Source: Larix kaempferi
Lineage: Eukaryota > Streptophyta > Pinopsida > Pinales > Pinaceae
Direction: 5' to 3'
Length of the DNA: 64,000 bases
Assembly: GCA_027924585.1 (NCBI GenBank)
Contig: BSBM01000151.1
Span: forward strand, 13,414,001 to 13,478,000
Positions 45,530-58,036 of the stretch are shown here, piece after piece. How positions within the stretch are numbered: the first letter of the stretch is position 1; every line of letters starts with the position of its first letter. The notes beneath the pieces were generated by a model. That model was not told where the DNA came from, did no database searches, and saw only the letters and a list, made by a program, of their open reading frames with translations. The translations under genes and the position numbers were made by a program.

Positions 45530-47667
45530 AATGGATATAATGTCATTCTAGTGTCCCTAACAACATTTGAGAGACCCTAATATCGTATTATTAACCCTAA
45601 CAACATGACAATGATGCATTATGACAATTATGATGGACTTAATGATGATGATTTGATAATTATAAGATGATATCAATCACAATTGATGCCTACATTGACT
45701 ATGATGATGATATATGATGACTTCAACGATGATGACATGAATGACTATCATGACTATATAAGTAAATGATGATGATGATGATGTTGTTTCTGTACTGTAT
45801 GATCGTGTTGACCCATAGATCATGCCAATTACTAATTATAAAGATCCATCAATTCATTTAGGTGAGGGGAAACATCCTTTATGGAATTCTTGTAAGGTAG
45901 TAGACTCAGGATCCTTGTTCATCATAACATATGAGTGAACCTAACGACGATGATGACGATGTTGTTGTTGTTGTTGTTGACGATGATGATTTTGATTCTG
46001 GTGGTGATGTACCATATGATGTTTATGATGATGATGATGACGACGTCAATGACCATGATGATGATGATGAATGTGATTGCACTTTTGGATCTTGATTGAT
46101 CCTAATGGCACCTTAATGACCGTAATGGTGTTTGAGTGACCCTAGTGTCACCAAAATGACTCTAATGAAATTCAAGTGTCCCCGACAACATTTCAGTGAC
46201 CGTAACAACATGACGACGACGACAATGATGCATGATGACAAATACAATGGAGTTTATGATGATCTAATTATAAGATGATAACAATGACAATTGATTCCTA
46301 CATTCCCAACCATAAGCCAAATCTCTTTTAAGAAACTCATTTAATTAATAGGTGGTTGTATTCCTTTTTCATCATCATAATGATCATGACGATTATAATC
46401 ATGACATTGACTATGATGATATAATATGATGACAATGATGATGACTATGGTGATAATGTAGATGTCTAGGACGATGGCGATGATGATAACAATGATGATG
46501 ATAGTGATGAAAACAAGGATCATTATAATTACTAATTATTAAGATCCATTGAACCAGTTAGGAGAGGGAAAATGTCGTTTATGAAACTCCTGTAAGGTAG
46601 TAGGATGCCTTGTTCATAATCAAAATGTTGATGACATGAATGACAATGACAATGATGATGATGATGAGGAGGAGGAGGAGGAGGAGGATGTATTGTATGA
46701 TTTTGACGATAATGATCAGGATGATGACAACAAAGATGATGTTGATGTCAAAGTTGATGATACATGTGACAGTGTTGATGATATATGTGATACCACTTCT
46801 AGATTTTGATTGATCAGAATAGCACCTAAATGACTGTAATGGCATCTGAGTGACCCTAATATCACCTAAATGGATCTAATGGCATTCTAGTGTCCCTAAC
46901 AACATTTGAGAGACCCTAATGGCATCGAATTGACCCTAACAACATGACGATGATGCATTATGACAATTACGATGGACTTGATGATGATTTTATAACTATA
47001 AGATGATATCAATCACAATTGATGCCTACATTGACTATGCTGATAATATATGATGACTTCAATGATGATGACATGAATGACTATCACGATGATATATGGA
47101 AATGATGTTGATGATGTTTATGTACTGTATGATCATGTTGACCCATCGATCATGACAATTACTAATTATAAATATCCATCCATCTAGTTAGGAGAGGGGA
47201 AACATCCTTTATATAATTCATGTAAGGTAGTACCTAGGATCATTATTCATCATCACAATGGTGATGATGACGGTGATGATGAAGATAATGGAAATTACTA
47301 ATTATAAAGACCATAATTAGTATATAAGTGACCCTAAAAACATGACGATGATGTGGTATGATGGTGTTGATGATGAGTTGATAATTATAGGATGATATCA
47401 ATCACAATTGATCCCTACATTGACTATGATGATTTCAATGATTATGACTATGGTAATAATGTCGATGTCAATGAAGACGACCATGACAACAACGAGGATG
47501 ATGATGACAAGATTCATGACAATTACTAATTATAAAGACCCATCGATTTAGTTAGGCGAGGGTAAACCTTCTTTACAAAATTCTTTTAAGGTAGTAGTAT
47601 TCCTTGTTCATCATCACAATGTTGATGACATGAATGACTATGATGATTATATAATATGATGATCACA

Positions 47668-47729
<62 letters not shown>

Positions 47730-47820
47730 GATGATGATGTTGATGTACCATGTGATGTTGACTATGATGACGACAACGATGTATATTTCCATGATGATGA
47801 TGATGCATGTCATAGCACTT
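45530..47820. repeat. Higher-order repeat array rich in GAT/ATC trinucleotides
   Basis: Imperfect long units share landmarks in a fixed order. CCCTAACAACATGACRATGATGC occurs near 45593, 46930 and, decayed, near 46197 and 47333. ATTACTAATTATAAAGATCCATC-type occurs near 45829, 46528, 47158 and 47523, with a short form near 47286. A third landmark is TTGTAAGGTAGTA. Between the landmarks lie runs of GAT/GATGAC repeats, most dense at 47660-47740. Units run from about 370 to 730 bp. The long Ile/Val frames on the minus strand are by-products of ATC repeats. Confidence 0.85.
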
Positions 47821-48620
47821 CTGAATCCTTATTGAAGATCATCCTAAATTCATACATTGCTTAAATTGTATTATATCTCAACCTTAAAAAAACCCACAAT
47901 TTTATAATATAAGGACAAGTCTTCATTATTTATCGAATCTCTTTCCCATCTATACTTTATTTAGACATTTTTCCATTCTTGTATGTTACTAGGTCAAGCT
48001 TCAATAAGCATAAGTCACTGAAGTGTCATCATGCCATGAGCAAGATTTCCTTGCATTTAGTCAATCTACATAAATATTTCCTTGTATATACCTATAATGG
48101 ACCATTTGATAAATCAGTGCATGACCATGGGTTTTCAAAAATGAAATTAAATGATTTTTGGAAGTGAAATTAACTGGAAAAGAATATGAAGTTTGTTCCT
48201 TTTGGGACATTCCTACAAAGGCCATACTCAAAAGATTTGCATTTGAGTTTTCCTTTGTGAGGGAGTTGTATGTAAGAGGAAATATGCACTAGGATTCATT
48301 TCTTAAAAAGTAGTAACTATTTAGTTGATGGAGATCTACTTATTGATATGAATTAATAGGGAAGCTTAAAAAGATTGAATGTAGATTTGCATTAATTTGA
48401 GTTAAATTAAAATTTAAAGAATATAGTAAAATAAAATTATTGGACTAATTTTTTTATGAAAAAGCATAATATCAAATAAATAATACATATTTTGATAATT
48501 AAAGAATAGATATTTAAATGACACATAAATGTAGAGATGAAAAATGCAATGGAATAGACATAATCATTATTTTTTATCCCTAAATATTTAGTGATATATG
48601 GTGAAGTTAGATTTCTTTAG
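47821..48620. other. AT-rich spacer, no gene seen
   Basis: No recognised coding or repeat structure. The 62-aa frame at 47979-48167 has no motif. Confidence 0.5.
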
Positions 48621-48639
48621 ACAACAAATTTGTTACATT

Positions 48640-49650
48640 ATATATAACTACATATGAGAATCCAGTTTTTCATGTTTAAGTTTTTTTTTAAAATTAAAAT
48701 TTTCCAAAGGATTATAGAAAATTAATGAAACGATTAAATGATTATTAATCAACTTTAATTTAAAACCAATACATAAGATTTTGTTATTTTTTGGGTGATC
48801 CAGAACTACCATAAGATGGTTTTTTGCCTTGTTGGATGTTGGAATCCATTGAAACAAACTCATGTGATTTGTATGAGACATGAAGTTGAATGTACTTGGC
48901 CAACGTCAAGTTTGTTGGAATAGATATGCAACAGAGAGTGCATATCCTTATGAAATTTGTTACCATATGTGCCACCTTCAACCATAAGAAATACCTATTC
49001 AAATTGAAATTCCTCTTCCCCACTCCAAAATTTCATGGTATTTTAGAATGATGTGTCTTGTGCATCAAATGTAATGTGCAATCTTTAATCGGTACACATA
49101 TAATTCTAAAATTTCATAGAATATGATCCTTCAATTGTTATTCATGGAACTCTTCATTCAATAAGGTGCACATTGAGTTTTTCAGGACTACATCAATGTG
49201 TGTGAAGCTTAGGCAATGTGTGTAACCATCTCTGAAAGCATTGAAATCAAAATGTTGAAATTGCGTAAAAGTAATCAATTCGGTACTTAATCACAATATT
49301 AAATTGTTGCAAAATATGTAATGTGATTCACATGGCATGCATTCTCATTCTTTCTTTGCATGTGGATGGAACTTGAGAGGCTTGTGATCACTATAGATTA
49401 TAGTCTGTTTTATAGGTAGATATTGTTTTCATCTCTTTACAAAGTGTACCAACACATGTAACTCATAATAGCATGTAGAATAATTCAATATTTTTCCTAA
49501 AAAGACTTCAAGTGGAATGTAACGAGTTTCTTATGTTGCAACAATATGTTTCCCAAGCATTTTGAGAGGCATCCACCTTGACTCTAAAGCATTTTTAAAT
49601 GTTATATAACGCAAGCTAGAGAAGTTACAACTCTTCACTTGATATCTTTG
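48640..49650 (-). pseudogene. pol: Gypsy RNase H and integrase relic (Gypsy-3)
   Basis: Reading the minus strand from about 49650: EQHQAFKDIK, then VDAS at the RNase H start, ILLQHKKLVTFHLKSF, YYELHVLVHFVKR-stop-KQYL and IIYSDHKPLKFHPHAK (RNase H). At 49040-48780 it reads FGVGKRNFNLNRYFLWLKVA, HMVTNFIRICTLCCISIPTN and LAKYIQLHVSYKSHEFVSMD, the integrase zinc-binding end and the start of the core. There are many stops and frameshifts. No LTR, gag or RT was recognised around it, so this is a truncated fragment. Confidence 0.75.
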
Positions 49651-51160
49651 AATGCTTGATGTTGTTCTATGTCCCACTTGATTTGTTATCACATTACTTT
49701 TATTTACTTACAACACCTAAGGGAATTTCATCGAATACATTACATATCAACATTAACTACACCCATTAAACTTAGAACCATCAAGGTTTGGATGATTACA
49801 TATGAAAATCAAGGTCAACCGTCAATTTGGCCATTAAAGAAATCACATAAATTCCTCATTATTAAGCACATGACCATGCAATATTCCTTCGATAGCCACA
49901 TGGTGCATGTAATCATGCGATTTATGTAAGTCTACATCTTATTGAACGGCACGGTTTCTCAAAAGCTTGGTTGGTGAACCAAACCCCATACCATACAAAA
50001 CTCTTCATTGAATTGCAAGCACAAGGCTATCCTTGAGTTGAATGCAAACACATGGGTGAGGCATGGGTTGACATTTGACCCAAAGCTCTAATTCCCTCCA
50101 TTATACCTCCATGAAAATATATAAATGAAGTCCTCCTCCTCCTATTTCCATAATATTTCTTGTGCTGAGGTTACATTGCTAAGGTTTTGTTTCTAATGTT
50201 ATGCCAATGTTTGAGAATCCTCTTGCTTCCATTCACCATTCTTAAGTTGCCTTAGCATCATGATTCCCAATTTTACTCTCAAAGTGTCGATTGAATAAGG
50301 GGAGGTGTAGCTAGGTTTATACTGCATTAGCCAAAATTGAAAAGTACATTGCTCCAATCTTTCATTTGAGATTACATAAGTGGTCATGCTAGCCATTTCT
50401 TCTTCTTATTAGTCCATTTCATAAGGGGAGGCATTGTGAGATTGATTCCAAATCAAAGAGAGTCCAATGAAGGAAATAAAGAACCCTCCCATACATAGAG
50501 GTTGGAGACTACGTATGCCCCAACCTTCTCGGTTTTTTTGGAGGGTTTGTACTTCTTGGAATTGATTATGCAAGATAGTGAAAGTATGGCTTTGATCTTG
50601 TGCAAGATCCTAATCCTTGATATTCCCTATGATCTTTGGTTGGTATTGAATGGATTGATCCCTTAGGCATTCCCTTAGGAATATTTTTGGATAAGTCACT
50701 ATTTATGTGATTGGCCCTTATACATCCCCTTAGGAAATTTTACTAGTTGGTATTGAGTGGATTGAGCCCTTAGACATCCCTTTAGGTAATTTTACTAGTT
50801 GGGTGCTAAAAATGACGCACTTAATGCCAAAAGTGGAATCCCAAATGTACTACATTTTTCTTGCTTGTTTTGGCATAGTTCCGTCCATACTAGACACAAT
50901 AGATGACACTATTCTTGACATAAGGGTGGATGGTACCCTAGATACTAATTATGACACACTTGCATGGGTAGATTACATCCAATTTAGCATCAGATGATAT
51001 TTGAAACACAATAAATGAAAAAACATGTGGATGAGGGAAGAGAGATCTATTTCCACTCACAAAACAATAAAATAGAATAGCTAAACTACTAATTCTACCA
51101 CTATCATCTTCCAAATTGGAGGCCAATCCAATGGAAAGCCATGACTAGATCAAGAAGATC
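49651..51160. other. Spacer, no gene seen
   Basis: No element boundary for the Gypsy-3 relic was found. A short imperfect repeat (GAGCCCTTAGACATCCCTTT and GGCCCTTATACATCCCCTTA, with AGGAAATTTTACTAGTTGG) lies at 50640-50805. The open frames have no motif. Confidence 0.5.
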
Positions 51161-51163
51161 ATT

Positions 51164-51530
51164 ATGGCTAGATATATTCCACTAGGGAACTCAGTTTAGC
51201 ATGTCCATAGGCCTGTTGCAGCACATCTTGATCAAGCCATAGCACCACTACCACAAACAGGTGGAGGAGGACCACCACCACTAGGTGGATATGGAGGTAG
51301 GAGGCCTAAGGGATTTTCAATGGTGCTACACACTAGAGAATTTCAGGGGTCAACACCCAATCAACTCTTTGGTTTCGCTCCATTCCCCTATACTGCAAAG
51401 CACACACTTCAACCTTCACAAATGCAACAACCGATGGCATCATAGGAAACATATGCTTAGGGGCACATCAACATTGACGTCACTATTCCCATTAAATCGG
51501 TGCCTATGGTAACCACACCGATACTTCAAT
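51164..51530 (+). pseudogene. Unidentified Pro/Gly-rich coding relic
   Basis: One frame from ATG 51164 reads MARYIPLGNSV, stop, HVHRPVAAHLDQAIAPLPQT, GGGGPPPLGGYGGRRPKGFS, LFGFAPFPYTAKHTLQPSQM, then two more stops and INIDVTIPIKSVPMVTTPI. Codon-like composition and few stops suggest a decayed coding end, perhaps of a gag or of a host protein. No family was identified. Confidence 0.3.
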
Positions 51531-52487
51531 TACCCTTTCTCTATTTTCTAAATATAATATGTTTGAAATGAAACTCCCAAATAATATGTTCATATAAAAT
51601 TCCCTAGCAAGTAACAATGATGGCTAGTATAAGTTTCCCAAAATGATTCATAAGCTCACTTCAAATGCATTCACCTATACATTTCATTGCATGTACTACA
51701 TACAATACCTATCATATCCTGGAAATTCAATAATATTTATTAAAATTATAACTTAAAAGAAATCCTTATATTATTTGTTCAAGCTATCCTACTAGGATAG
51801 TCACCAAGAGGTCATGGATCGATTCCCAAGGAGTCCTACTGGGTTACCAAATTCTCTTGTGGCCGGCGGTTCCTCGCATAAATTCCAAGGAAGGGGAATC
51901 ATGCAATGTTTTTGTTTGTAAAATAAATTATTTTGTTCAATTTTTTTCTAAAGTAGGTTGAACCAGGTCAATGGTCTTATCCATTAGATAGACACGTACA
52001 TGCCAACCCAAAAACTTGCAATAAAAGGAGAAAAAAATTAGTACTAAAGAAGTGTGATAATGTTGACTAGAAGTGCATTAGAGAGAGAAGGATACACAAG
52101 CATACGTGTACTATACATGAGATGAAAAAATGCACATAAAAGAGAAAATATGTCAAGTGCAAGAGAATTCCAAATATGTAGTCCTCTTAGGCATTAAAAT
52201 TTAAAGTAACCATGTGTATTACAAAGCCTTAGTTCAATGATCTAGAAAGACAATTTCCAAATGATGTCTGAGTTGTATTTATAAAAAACTCATGGAGATA
52301 ATACTATTAAGAGGATTTATGGACCCACATAAGTAGAGCACACTCTCTAGGGTTATTGGTAGTACATATCAAAGTTGACGGGGTTGGCCTTAACCACACC
52401 AATAATACAATAAAAGAATAAGTATGTCCTTAGACATGATTACAAGTATACTAATGATATATATGAATGGGTTTTGGAAACATGTAC
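51531..52487. other. AT-rich spacer with tRNA-like pieces
   Basis: GGATCGATTCC at 51817 (+) resembles a pol III B box. GTCTATCTAATGGATAAGAC with GGTTCAACC on the minus strand (about 51956-51995) resembles a decayed tRNA/SINE head. Neither folds into a tRNA that I can defend. No coding signal was seen. Confidence 0.35.
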
Positions 52488-52492
52488 ATATT

Positions 52493-53146
52493 TTTGAAAT
52501 TCTATGTCACAGAAGATCTAAGAGCAGAGTATACCTCACCGAGAAAGAATGAGCAGAAAAATTGAATAAGAGTGAAAACCGCAGTAAAAAGAGCAGAGAA
52601 ATAATTATACAATAGAAATCAGATAGGAGAATAATAATGTCACACTATCCAATAATCAATATAATCAACAATGATGTTACAATGGAGAGAATTCGAATCA
52701 CTCATGAGAATTCAAACCTTAGTCGGTATAGCATAGGTATTATCACCACTGGAGTGCTCTGGAAGACTCAAACTCAACTGAATTGAACCTAAAATCAAAT
52801 AACTAAAGTCACAATCAGTTAACTGACTAAGGAGGGCGCAATAGTGAGTTTCTAAATCATGTCAATCAGAAATGGGTGCATGATGCCACAATCAGTGCCA
52901 TCCAGAGCTCTAACCCTCACAATAGTCAGCTAACTCAGGTGTACTGCACTGGAACACTCAGTTAGTTCCTATAAAATAGGGAACTGTCTGAAGTGGTACT
53001 AAAATTATGCATTCATGGTTTAGAAGGTGGTAGATGGATCCTTGATGACATCTGCACACCACTAGGGGGAAAATGACATCATCAACAACTAGGAAACATA
53101 AATAATTCTAGGTAGGACAATGATGGAGTATTAAAATATCCTAACA
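52493..53146 (-). repeat. 3' LTR of Copia-2
   Basis: Matches 55608-56262. The outer end reads TTTGAAAT where the other LTR has TGTGAAAT, so the terminal CA (minus strand) is mutated. Confidence 0.88.
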
Positions 53147-53158
53147 CCCCCCCTTAAT
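53147..53158 (-). other. Polypurine tract of Copia-2
   Basis: On the minus strand ATTAAGGGGGGG lies directly before the TGTTAGG of the 3' LTR. Confidence 0.8.
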
Positions 53159-53259
53159 CCATACTTTTTCATCATGGGCCCTGGTTATTGAGACCAAAGG
53201 TCACCCATACAATCAAATATATGATAAAAATAAATAACTTTCCATGAACCAAGGAAATG

Positions 53260-53955
53260 GGGAAAAACCTCATTGGAAAAATACCCCCCCTCAAAAGAAT
53301 AGCAATATGGAACTCAAAGAACCTTCATACTAAGAAGAGAAGGAAAACAATTTCCTCAGTGAAAGACTTTGCAAAAATATTGGCAGGTTACTCCTATGTA
53401 AGATAACAATGCAGGTGCTAGATCTGGATTTGCTCCTTTGATGTATATCCCACTGTGTAGAAGTTGTATTTTCCAAAAAACGTCTATCATGAACCCTTCT
53501 TGCTAGTGGAGCGAATGGATCATTGTGGTCCAAATCATGAACCTTTGAGTACCTTTTTTCATACAACCGATATTGTTACTTGGTTGTAGATCCCCCATGG
53601 CAAGTTCTCCAAGATATTGTGGATCAAACCCCACCATCATGTAGCACCTCTCTAAGAGAAGTGGATCTGCATGACATAGTGCAATTTTTGCATGATACTA
53701 GTATCTAGTGGTTATATGGTAAGATGGATCCCCAACTATGTTCTCGGCAACTAAAAGGACTTTGTGATCCCATATTGGCCTTGGCCATGGATTGGGAGCA
53801 TGTGTTGGATCTGGATCTGAATCTGAATCTCCTTGAACTTTATTCTTAACATCAAGATATTGATACTCATCTTCATTAGAAGAGATATCACTCTGATATT
53901 CATCATATTCTGATGGGGTAGGTAGAGAGTATGGAAAAAATGTGAGAATTCATAT
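53260..53955 (-). pseudogene. pol: Copia-2 linker, deleted RT and RNase H end
   Basis: Minus strand: TPSEYDEYQSDISSNEDEYQ and DSDPDPTHAPNPWPRPIWDH are the variable linker. After HADPLLLERCYMMVGFDPQY no RT palm follows. Near 53395-53330 PANIFAKSFTEEIVFLLLSM corresponds to the usual LADxFTKxL end of copia pol. The piece between is deleted or unreadable. Confidence 0.65.
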
Positions 53956-53959
53956 GCCT

Positions 53960-54260
53960 TGGAGGTATGGTTTGCAAACCCTTTCGCCATAATCTTCCCA
54001 TTAGAGATCTATACAATCCCAACCGTGTCATATGATATACAGAAAACAAATTTTCTAACAAATAAGGCACAAATAAAACATTTTTGAACTTACCGTGATC
54101 CATATGTACTATTCCCTTCCTTTCAGTAGAGACCTAAGATTTGTATCCCATGTGAATAATCAGACCATATTTGAGATCTAAAGAAGAAAATGATTCTCTG
54201 GAGGAAACCATGTGGTTGGAGGCTCATGAATCTATGAGAAGGGCTTGTGATTTTGAAAAT
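53960..54260 (-). pseudogene. pro: Copia-2 aspartic protease relic
   Basis: ALLIDS-stop-ASNHMVSSRESF is the copia active site D-S-G-A-S-N-H-M with Gly changed to a stop. HMDHGKFKNVLFVPYLLENL and FSVYHMTRLGLY follow (53903-54103 frame). After about 53960 the text changes directly to the integrase-RT linker, so integrase has been deleted. Confidence 0.85.
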
Positions 54261-54389
54261 CCTTCCTTCAGTGCATGGCATCTCTCATGACCATCAGAAT
54301 CACTTCCAAAAATAGTCTCTCTTGCAACTTTTGGGAGGGAAATGTTGAGTTGTTCAAGAAGCTTGGTCATCTGATCTATCTTCTTCTAC

Positions 54390-55200
54390 ATGCAAGATCT
54401 CTCTGTGTGGTTTCCTTTCTTTCAATAGGAACACTTGGATTTCTCAAATCCCTTTTGCTTATCCTTCTTAGAGCTGGAGGATCCTTCCGATGGTCTTGAA
54501 TTGGAATTCTGCTTGGATTCATATGACCTCTTATAGCTTCCCCTTCCCATTCGCACTTTTTGGTTCTCCATCCAAAAGAGATTGATTTTTGGAGGCCATC
54601 AAGGCACCCATCTGGATCAACTTATCTTGTTCTTGGACGAGAGATTTAGTGAAAATATTAAAGGAGGTCATCTTCTAACTAGGGATTGATATTCTTCCAT
54701 AATGGAAGGTAGAGACAAAGATGGAGAACTCAGGACCTAGCTTGCTCAGAATGGATAGCACCAACTGCTTATCATTCTTCTCAATGCCACACTGCTTGCA
54801 TTGCATATCCAGAGATTTGAATTTTGAAAATACTTGTTGGATGGTCTCAAAACTGTTGGGTTGAATATAAATCAACTCATTTTCAAGAATATGGCCTCTT
54901 AGCTCATCTTGTTTGTCGAAGAGGGTCTCTAAATTCAACCATAACTCTCTTGGAGTCTTCAATCCTTCGATGTGGAAGAGTAGATCTCTAGAAATATGAA
55001 TACACATGAAACCAAATGCTTAATCCAATCTATTCAGATACTTGGTTTTCTCCACAGCTGATTGTGGTCCGGGATTCTTCCCCATTGTTACCCTGTACAA
55101 TGATTTGTTGTGCAATACCATCTACATATCAACCCTCTAATCAAGGTAATTGAATGGTGTCAGGATCTTGTGAGAGAGAGGAGAGTTTGAATTTTCCATT
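54390..55200 (-). pseudogene. gag: Copia-2 gag relic
   Basis: The minus-strand frame 55007-54675 reads LFHIEGLKTPRELWLNLETL, FDKQDELRGHILENELIYIQ and GIEKNDKQLVLSILSKLGPE, the UBN2 gag pattern of copia. Further on, KCSY-stop-KKGNHTERSC near 54435-54390 is a zinc knuckle with one Cys replaced by a stop. The N-terminus near 55195 is broken. Confidence 0.88.
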
Positions 55201-55234
55201 ACAATTGCTGGAGTGAATGCAAGGTGAAAATGCT

Positions 55235-55365
55235 GCTAAGTAAATTGAGTGCAGAAACACAGGTGCAGAAACACTGGTGCAAAAAAACACAAGTGCAGAA
55301 ACACTGGTGCAAGTGCAGAAAACTGCTGCAAGTGTAGAAAACTGTTGTAACTGCTGCAATTGATT
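55235..55365 (-). repeat. Short tandem repeat in Copia-2 leader
   Basis: Imperfect units AGTGCAGAAACACTGGTGCA and AAGTGCAGAAAACTGCTGC, between the primer site and gag. Confidence 0.8.
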
Positions 55366-55594
55366 CTGTACTAATTTTTTTTGAATAACTTGCAAAAAAC
55401 TGTCAATAATGGAGGTATATTAATACTAAGCACTGCTTTAGGAAAATAGGAACTTTTATCCGGATCCTTCACACCTGGATAGACCTCATTTAATTTCTCC
55501 AATGAATTCAATGCAAGGGCACCGGGATTTGCTGTGGAAATCTAGAGGCTTCTGGTGCACTACCGAAAGTAGCTACTCAACCTATTCTCTCAAT

Positions 55595-55607
55595 GGCTCT
55601 GATACGA
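55595..55607 (-). other. Primer-binding site of Copia-2
   Basis: On the minus strand TCGTATCAGAGCC, one base different from TGGTATCAGAGCC, directly after the LTR. Confidence 0.88.
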
Positions 55608-56262
55608 TGTGAAATTATATGTCACAACAAATATAAGAGCTTAATATACCTCATAGAGAAATAATGAGCAAAAAAGTTGAATAAGAGTGAAAACTGTAGT
55701 AAAAAGAGCAGATAAATAATTATGCAGTAGAACTCAGATAGGAGGAGAATAATGTCACACTATCCAATAATCAATATAATCAACAATGATGTTACAATGG
55801 AGAGAATTTGAATCACTCAGGAGAATTCGAACCTCAATTGGTCTAGCATAGGGATTATCACCACTGGAGTGCTACGAAAGACTCAAACTCAACTGAACTG
55901 AACCTAAACCCAGCTAATTGAATTCACAATCAGTTAACTGACTAAGGAGGGCACAATAGTGAGTTTTTCATGCATGTCAATCATAAATGGGTGCATGAGG
56001 CCACAATTAATGGCATCCGGAGCTCTAACCCCCCACAAGAGTCAGCTAACTCAGGTGGACTGCACTGGAACACTTAGTTGGTTCCTATAAAATAGGGAAC
56101 TGACTGAATTCATCCTAAAACGATGCATGCAAGGCTCAAAAGGTGGTATATGAATCCCGGATGACATCTGCACACAACTAGGGGGAAAATGACATCATCA
56201 ACAACTAGGAAACATAAATAATGCTAGGTAGGACAAGGATGGAGTATTAAAATATCCTAACA
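55608..56262 (-). repeat. 5' LTR of Copia-2
   Basis: On the minus strand it starts TGTTAGGATATTTTAATACT at 56262 and ends ATATAATTTCACA at 55608. It matches 52493-53146 along its length. TATAAAATAGGG on the plus-strand complement lies near 56089. Confidence 0.9.
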
Positions 56263-56267
56263 TTATT

Positions 56268-58036
56268 ACACCAATAATTTCAATATACAAGAAGAGAAAA
56301 GAGCCAAGAATTGAAAATTTTGCTACTTAGAATTTGACATGCATATTTGAATACTATAGATAAATATATCATAATGTTCAAACATGTTGCGAAGATGAAA
56401 GAGACCAAGGATGATTTGTTGGCATTTGGATAAAAATCAAAGATAGATTTTGTAACATTGTTGTTGAATAATTTTCTAAGGGTGTACAAGTTGTGTGTAT
56501 TGTCCTGGAAAATTTTACAACTATTTGAAAAGGTAGTTGTAATGCTCTTGCAGGAAGAGAACAAAAAAAATTAGAATGAGCAAGGTTGTAAATGCATTTG
56601 CAACAAATCATGGTTTATGCGGATTTGGAAGGCACTACTGCCTTCCCAAGAAATGCCCTGGGTACGAAGTAGGGTGACCCCCAATAAAACCTCCATGCCG
56701 TACAAATGGACCATCCATGTAACCCACCCTCACATGGATTTCCGTTGGATGAGTGTGGGGAAACCATGTAAAATTCCCAATTGTAATGAAATTTTAGTAT
56801 CGTCTGGTCCAAGTCAAGTTTCCCCAGGCCTAGAGTGGTGCAATCCCATTATTTCCTTGGATGCAAATAAATTTGTGTAATGTCATCAATCGATGCCACG
56901 ACGTTTCCCCGACGAGGTATGGGTGATACCACAACCACCATCTCTAAAGGAACTAAGTACAATGCAATTTTCATTAGTTGGACATATGATTTCAACATGA
57001 CATTTTTTTGGGCTAACAAGATCTTGCACATTGTGCACACATAATTGATCTAATGTACATTTTACCACTTAAATGATACAACTTGGGGAGGGTTGGAATC
57101 ATTTTCATTATCATTGTCAAAATAACAATGATTATAACTTATTATTGGCATTGACATCATTGTCATTAATAATATTGCCACAATGATTGTTTTGAGTTTC
57201 AAACTATTCAAAATCATCATAACTTTCATAACAATCTAAAACTATAAATTTGTCAATTATTTTGCAGCATTGTCACCACTATGATTGGCATAATCGGCAT
57301 GGGGATGGTTTTGAGCATAAAACACTTCATAATAATTAGAACTTCCATAACTAACTAAAACTATAACTTTGTTGATTATTTTTTTAGCATTGCCATTTTT
57401 TACATGCTAATTTCATCTCTTGTGATGGTTATTTTCTTAATGCACTTCAATCTATCCCATTGTGTAGATTTTAACCTCATTAAAATTAGTCATACAACTC
57501 AAAATCATCATTAGAAAAATCCTTTTAACTCAAATTAAGCCAAATTCAAACCATGCTCCTAACATCATTTGAACTTCAACACCTATGCACTTAAGACTCC
57601 CCTATATGTGCCAATGTACACTTAATCCTTTGAAAAGAATCCCCCCCCTAAAACACATGAAAAGAATAAAGTTTTCAACTCATTTATGTCCAGTGAAATT
57701 ATGGCAACTCTTGGCGAGGTGGCTCTAGTTTTAGTTTATCTAACTAGTTGAATTTGTGAGACTTTAGCCTCCCTTGAGTTATTATATTCACATAGGAAGA
57801 GGCTCTTTATTCATACTCCAAATTCATCTATAAATGGAGACACCCTAATCTATTTGTGTATGTGTTGATATTGAAAGAGTTATGATTCTTGAGCTCATTT
57901 AGAATTAAAGTGATGACTTGTAGCATTGTCATTTTTGACATGCTAATTTAATCTCTTGTGACGATTATTTTCTTAATGCACTTCAAATAATCCTATCGTG
58001 TAGATGTTAAACTCAATAAAATTAGTCATCCAACCC
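56268..58036. other. Spacer with a direct repeat, no gene recognised
   Basis: An 87-aa frame at 56617-56880 (+) contains SRVTPNKTSMPYKWTIHVTH without a known family. A stretch starting TAGCATTG.CATTTTT.ACATG near 57387 recurs near 57921, with about 130 bp matching and 534-bp spacing. The rest is AT-rich. Confidence 0.45.

Larger units (their letters stand above)
52493..56262 (-). mobile_element. Copia-2: internally deleted Ty1/copia element
   Basis: Two LTRs of about 655 bp flank a 2.46-kb interior read on the minus strand: primer site, gag, zinc knuckle, protease, then a short linker and only the last part of RNase H before the purine tract. Integrase and the RT core are missing. The flanking five bases are ATATT (52488-52492) and TTATT (56263-56267), a likely TSD with one change. 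Confidence 0.9.

Noticed and set aside
46341-47813. Ile/Val-rich minus-strand open frames (46341-46523, 46579-46845, 47586-47813) that look like membrane proteins
   Set aside because: They are translations of ATC/AAT repeats in the GAT array. Composition follows the microsatellite, and there is no start context or domain.
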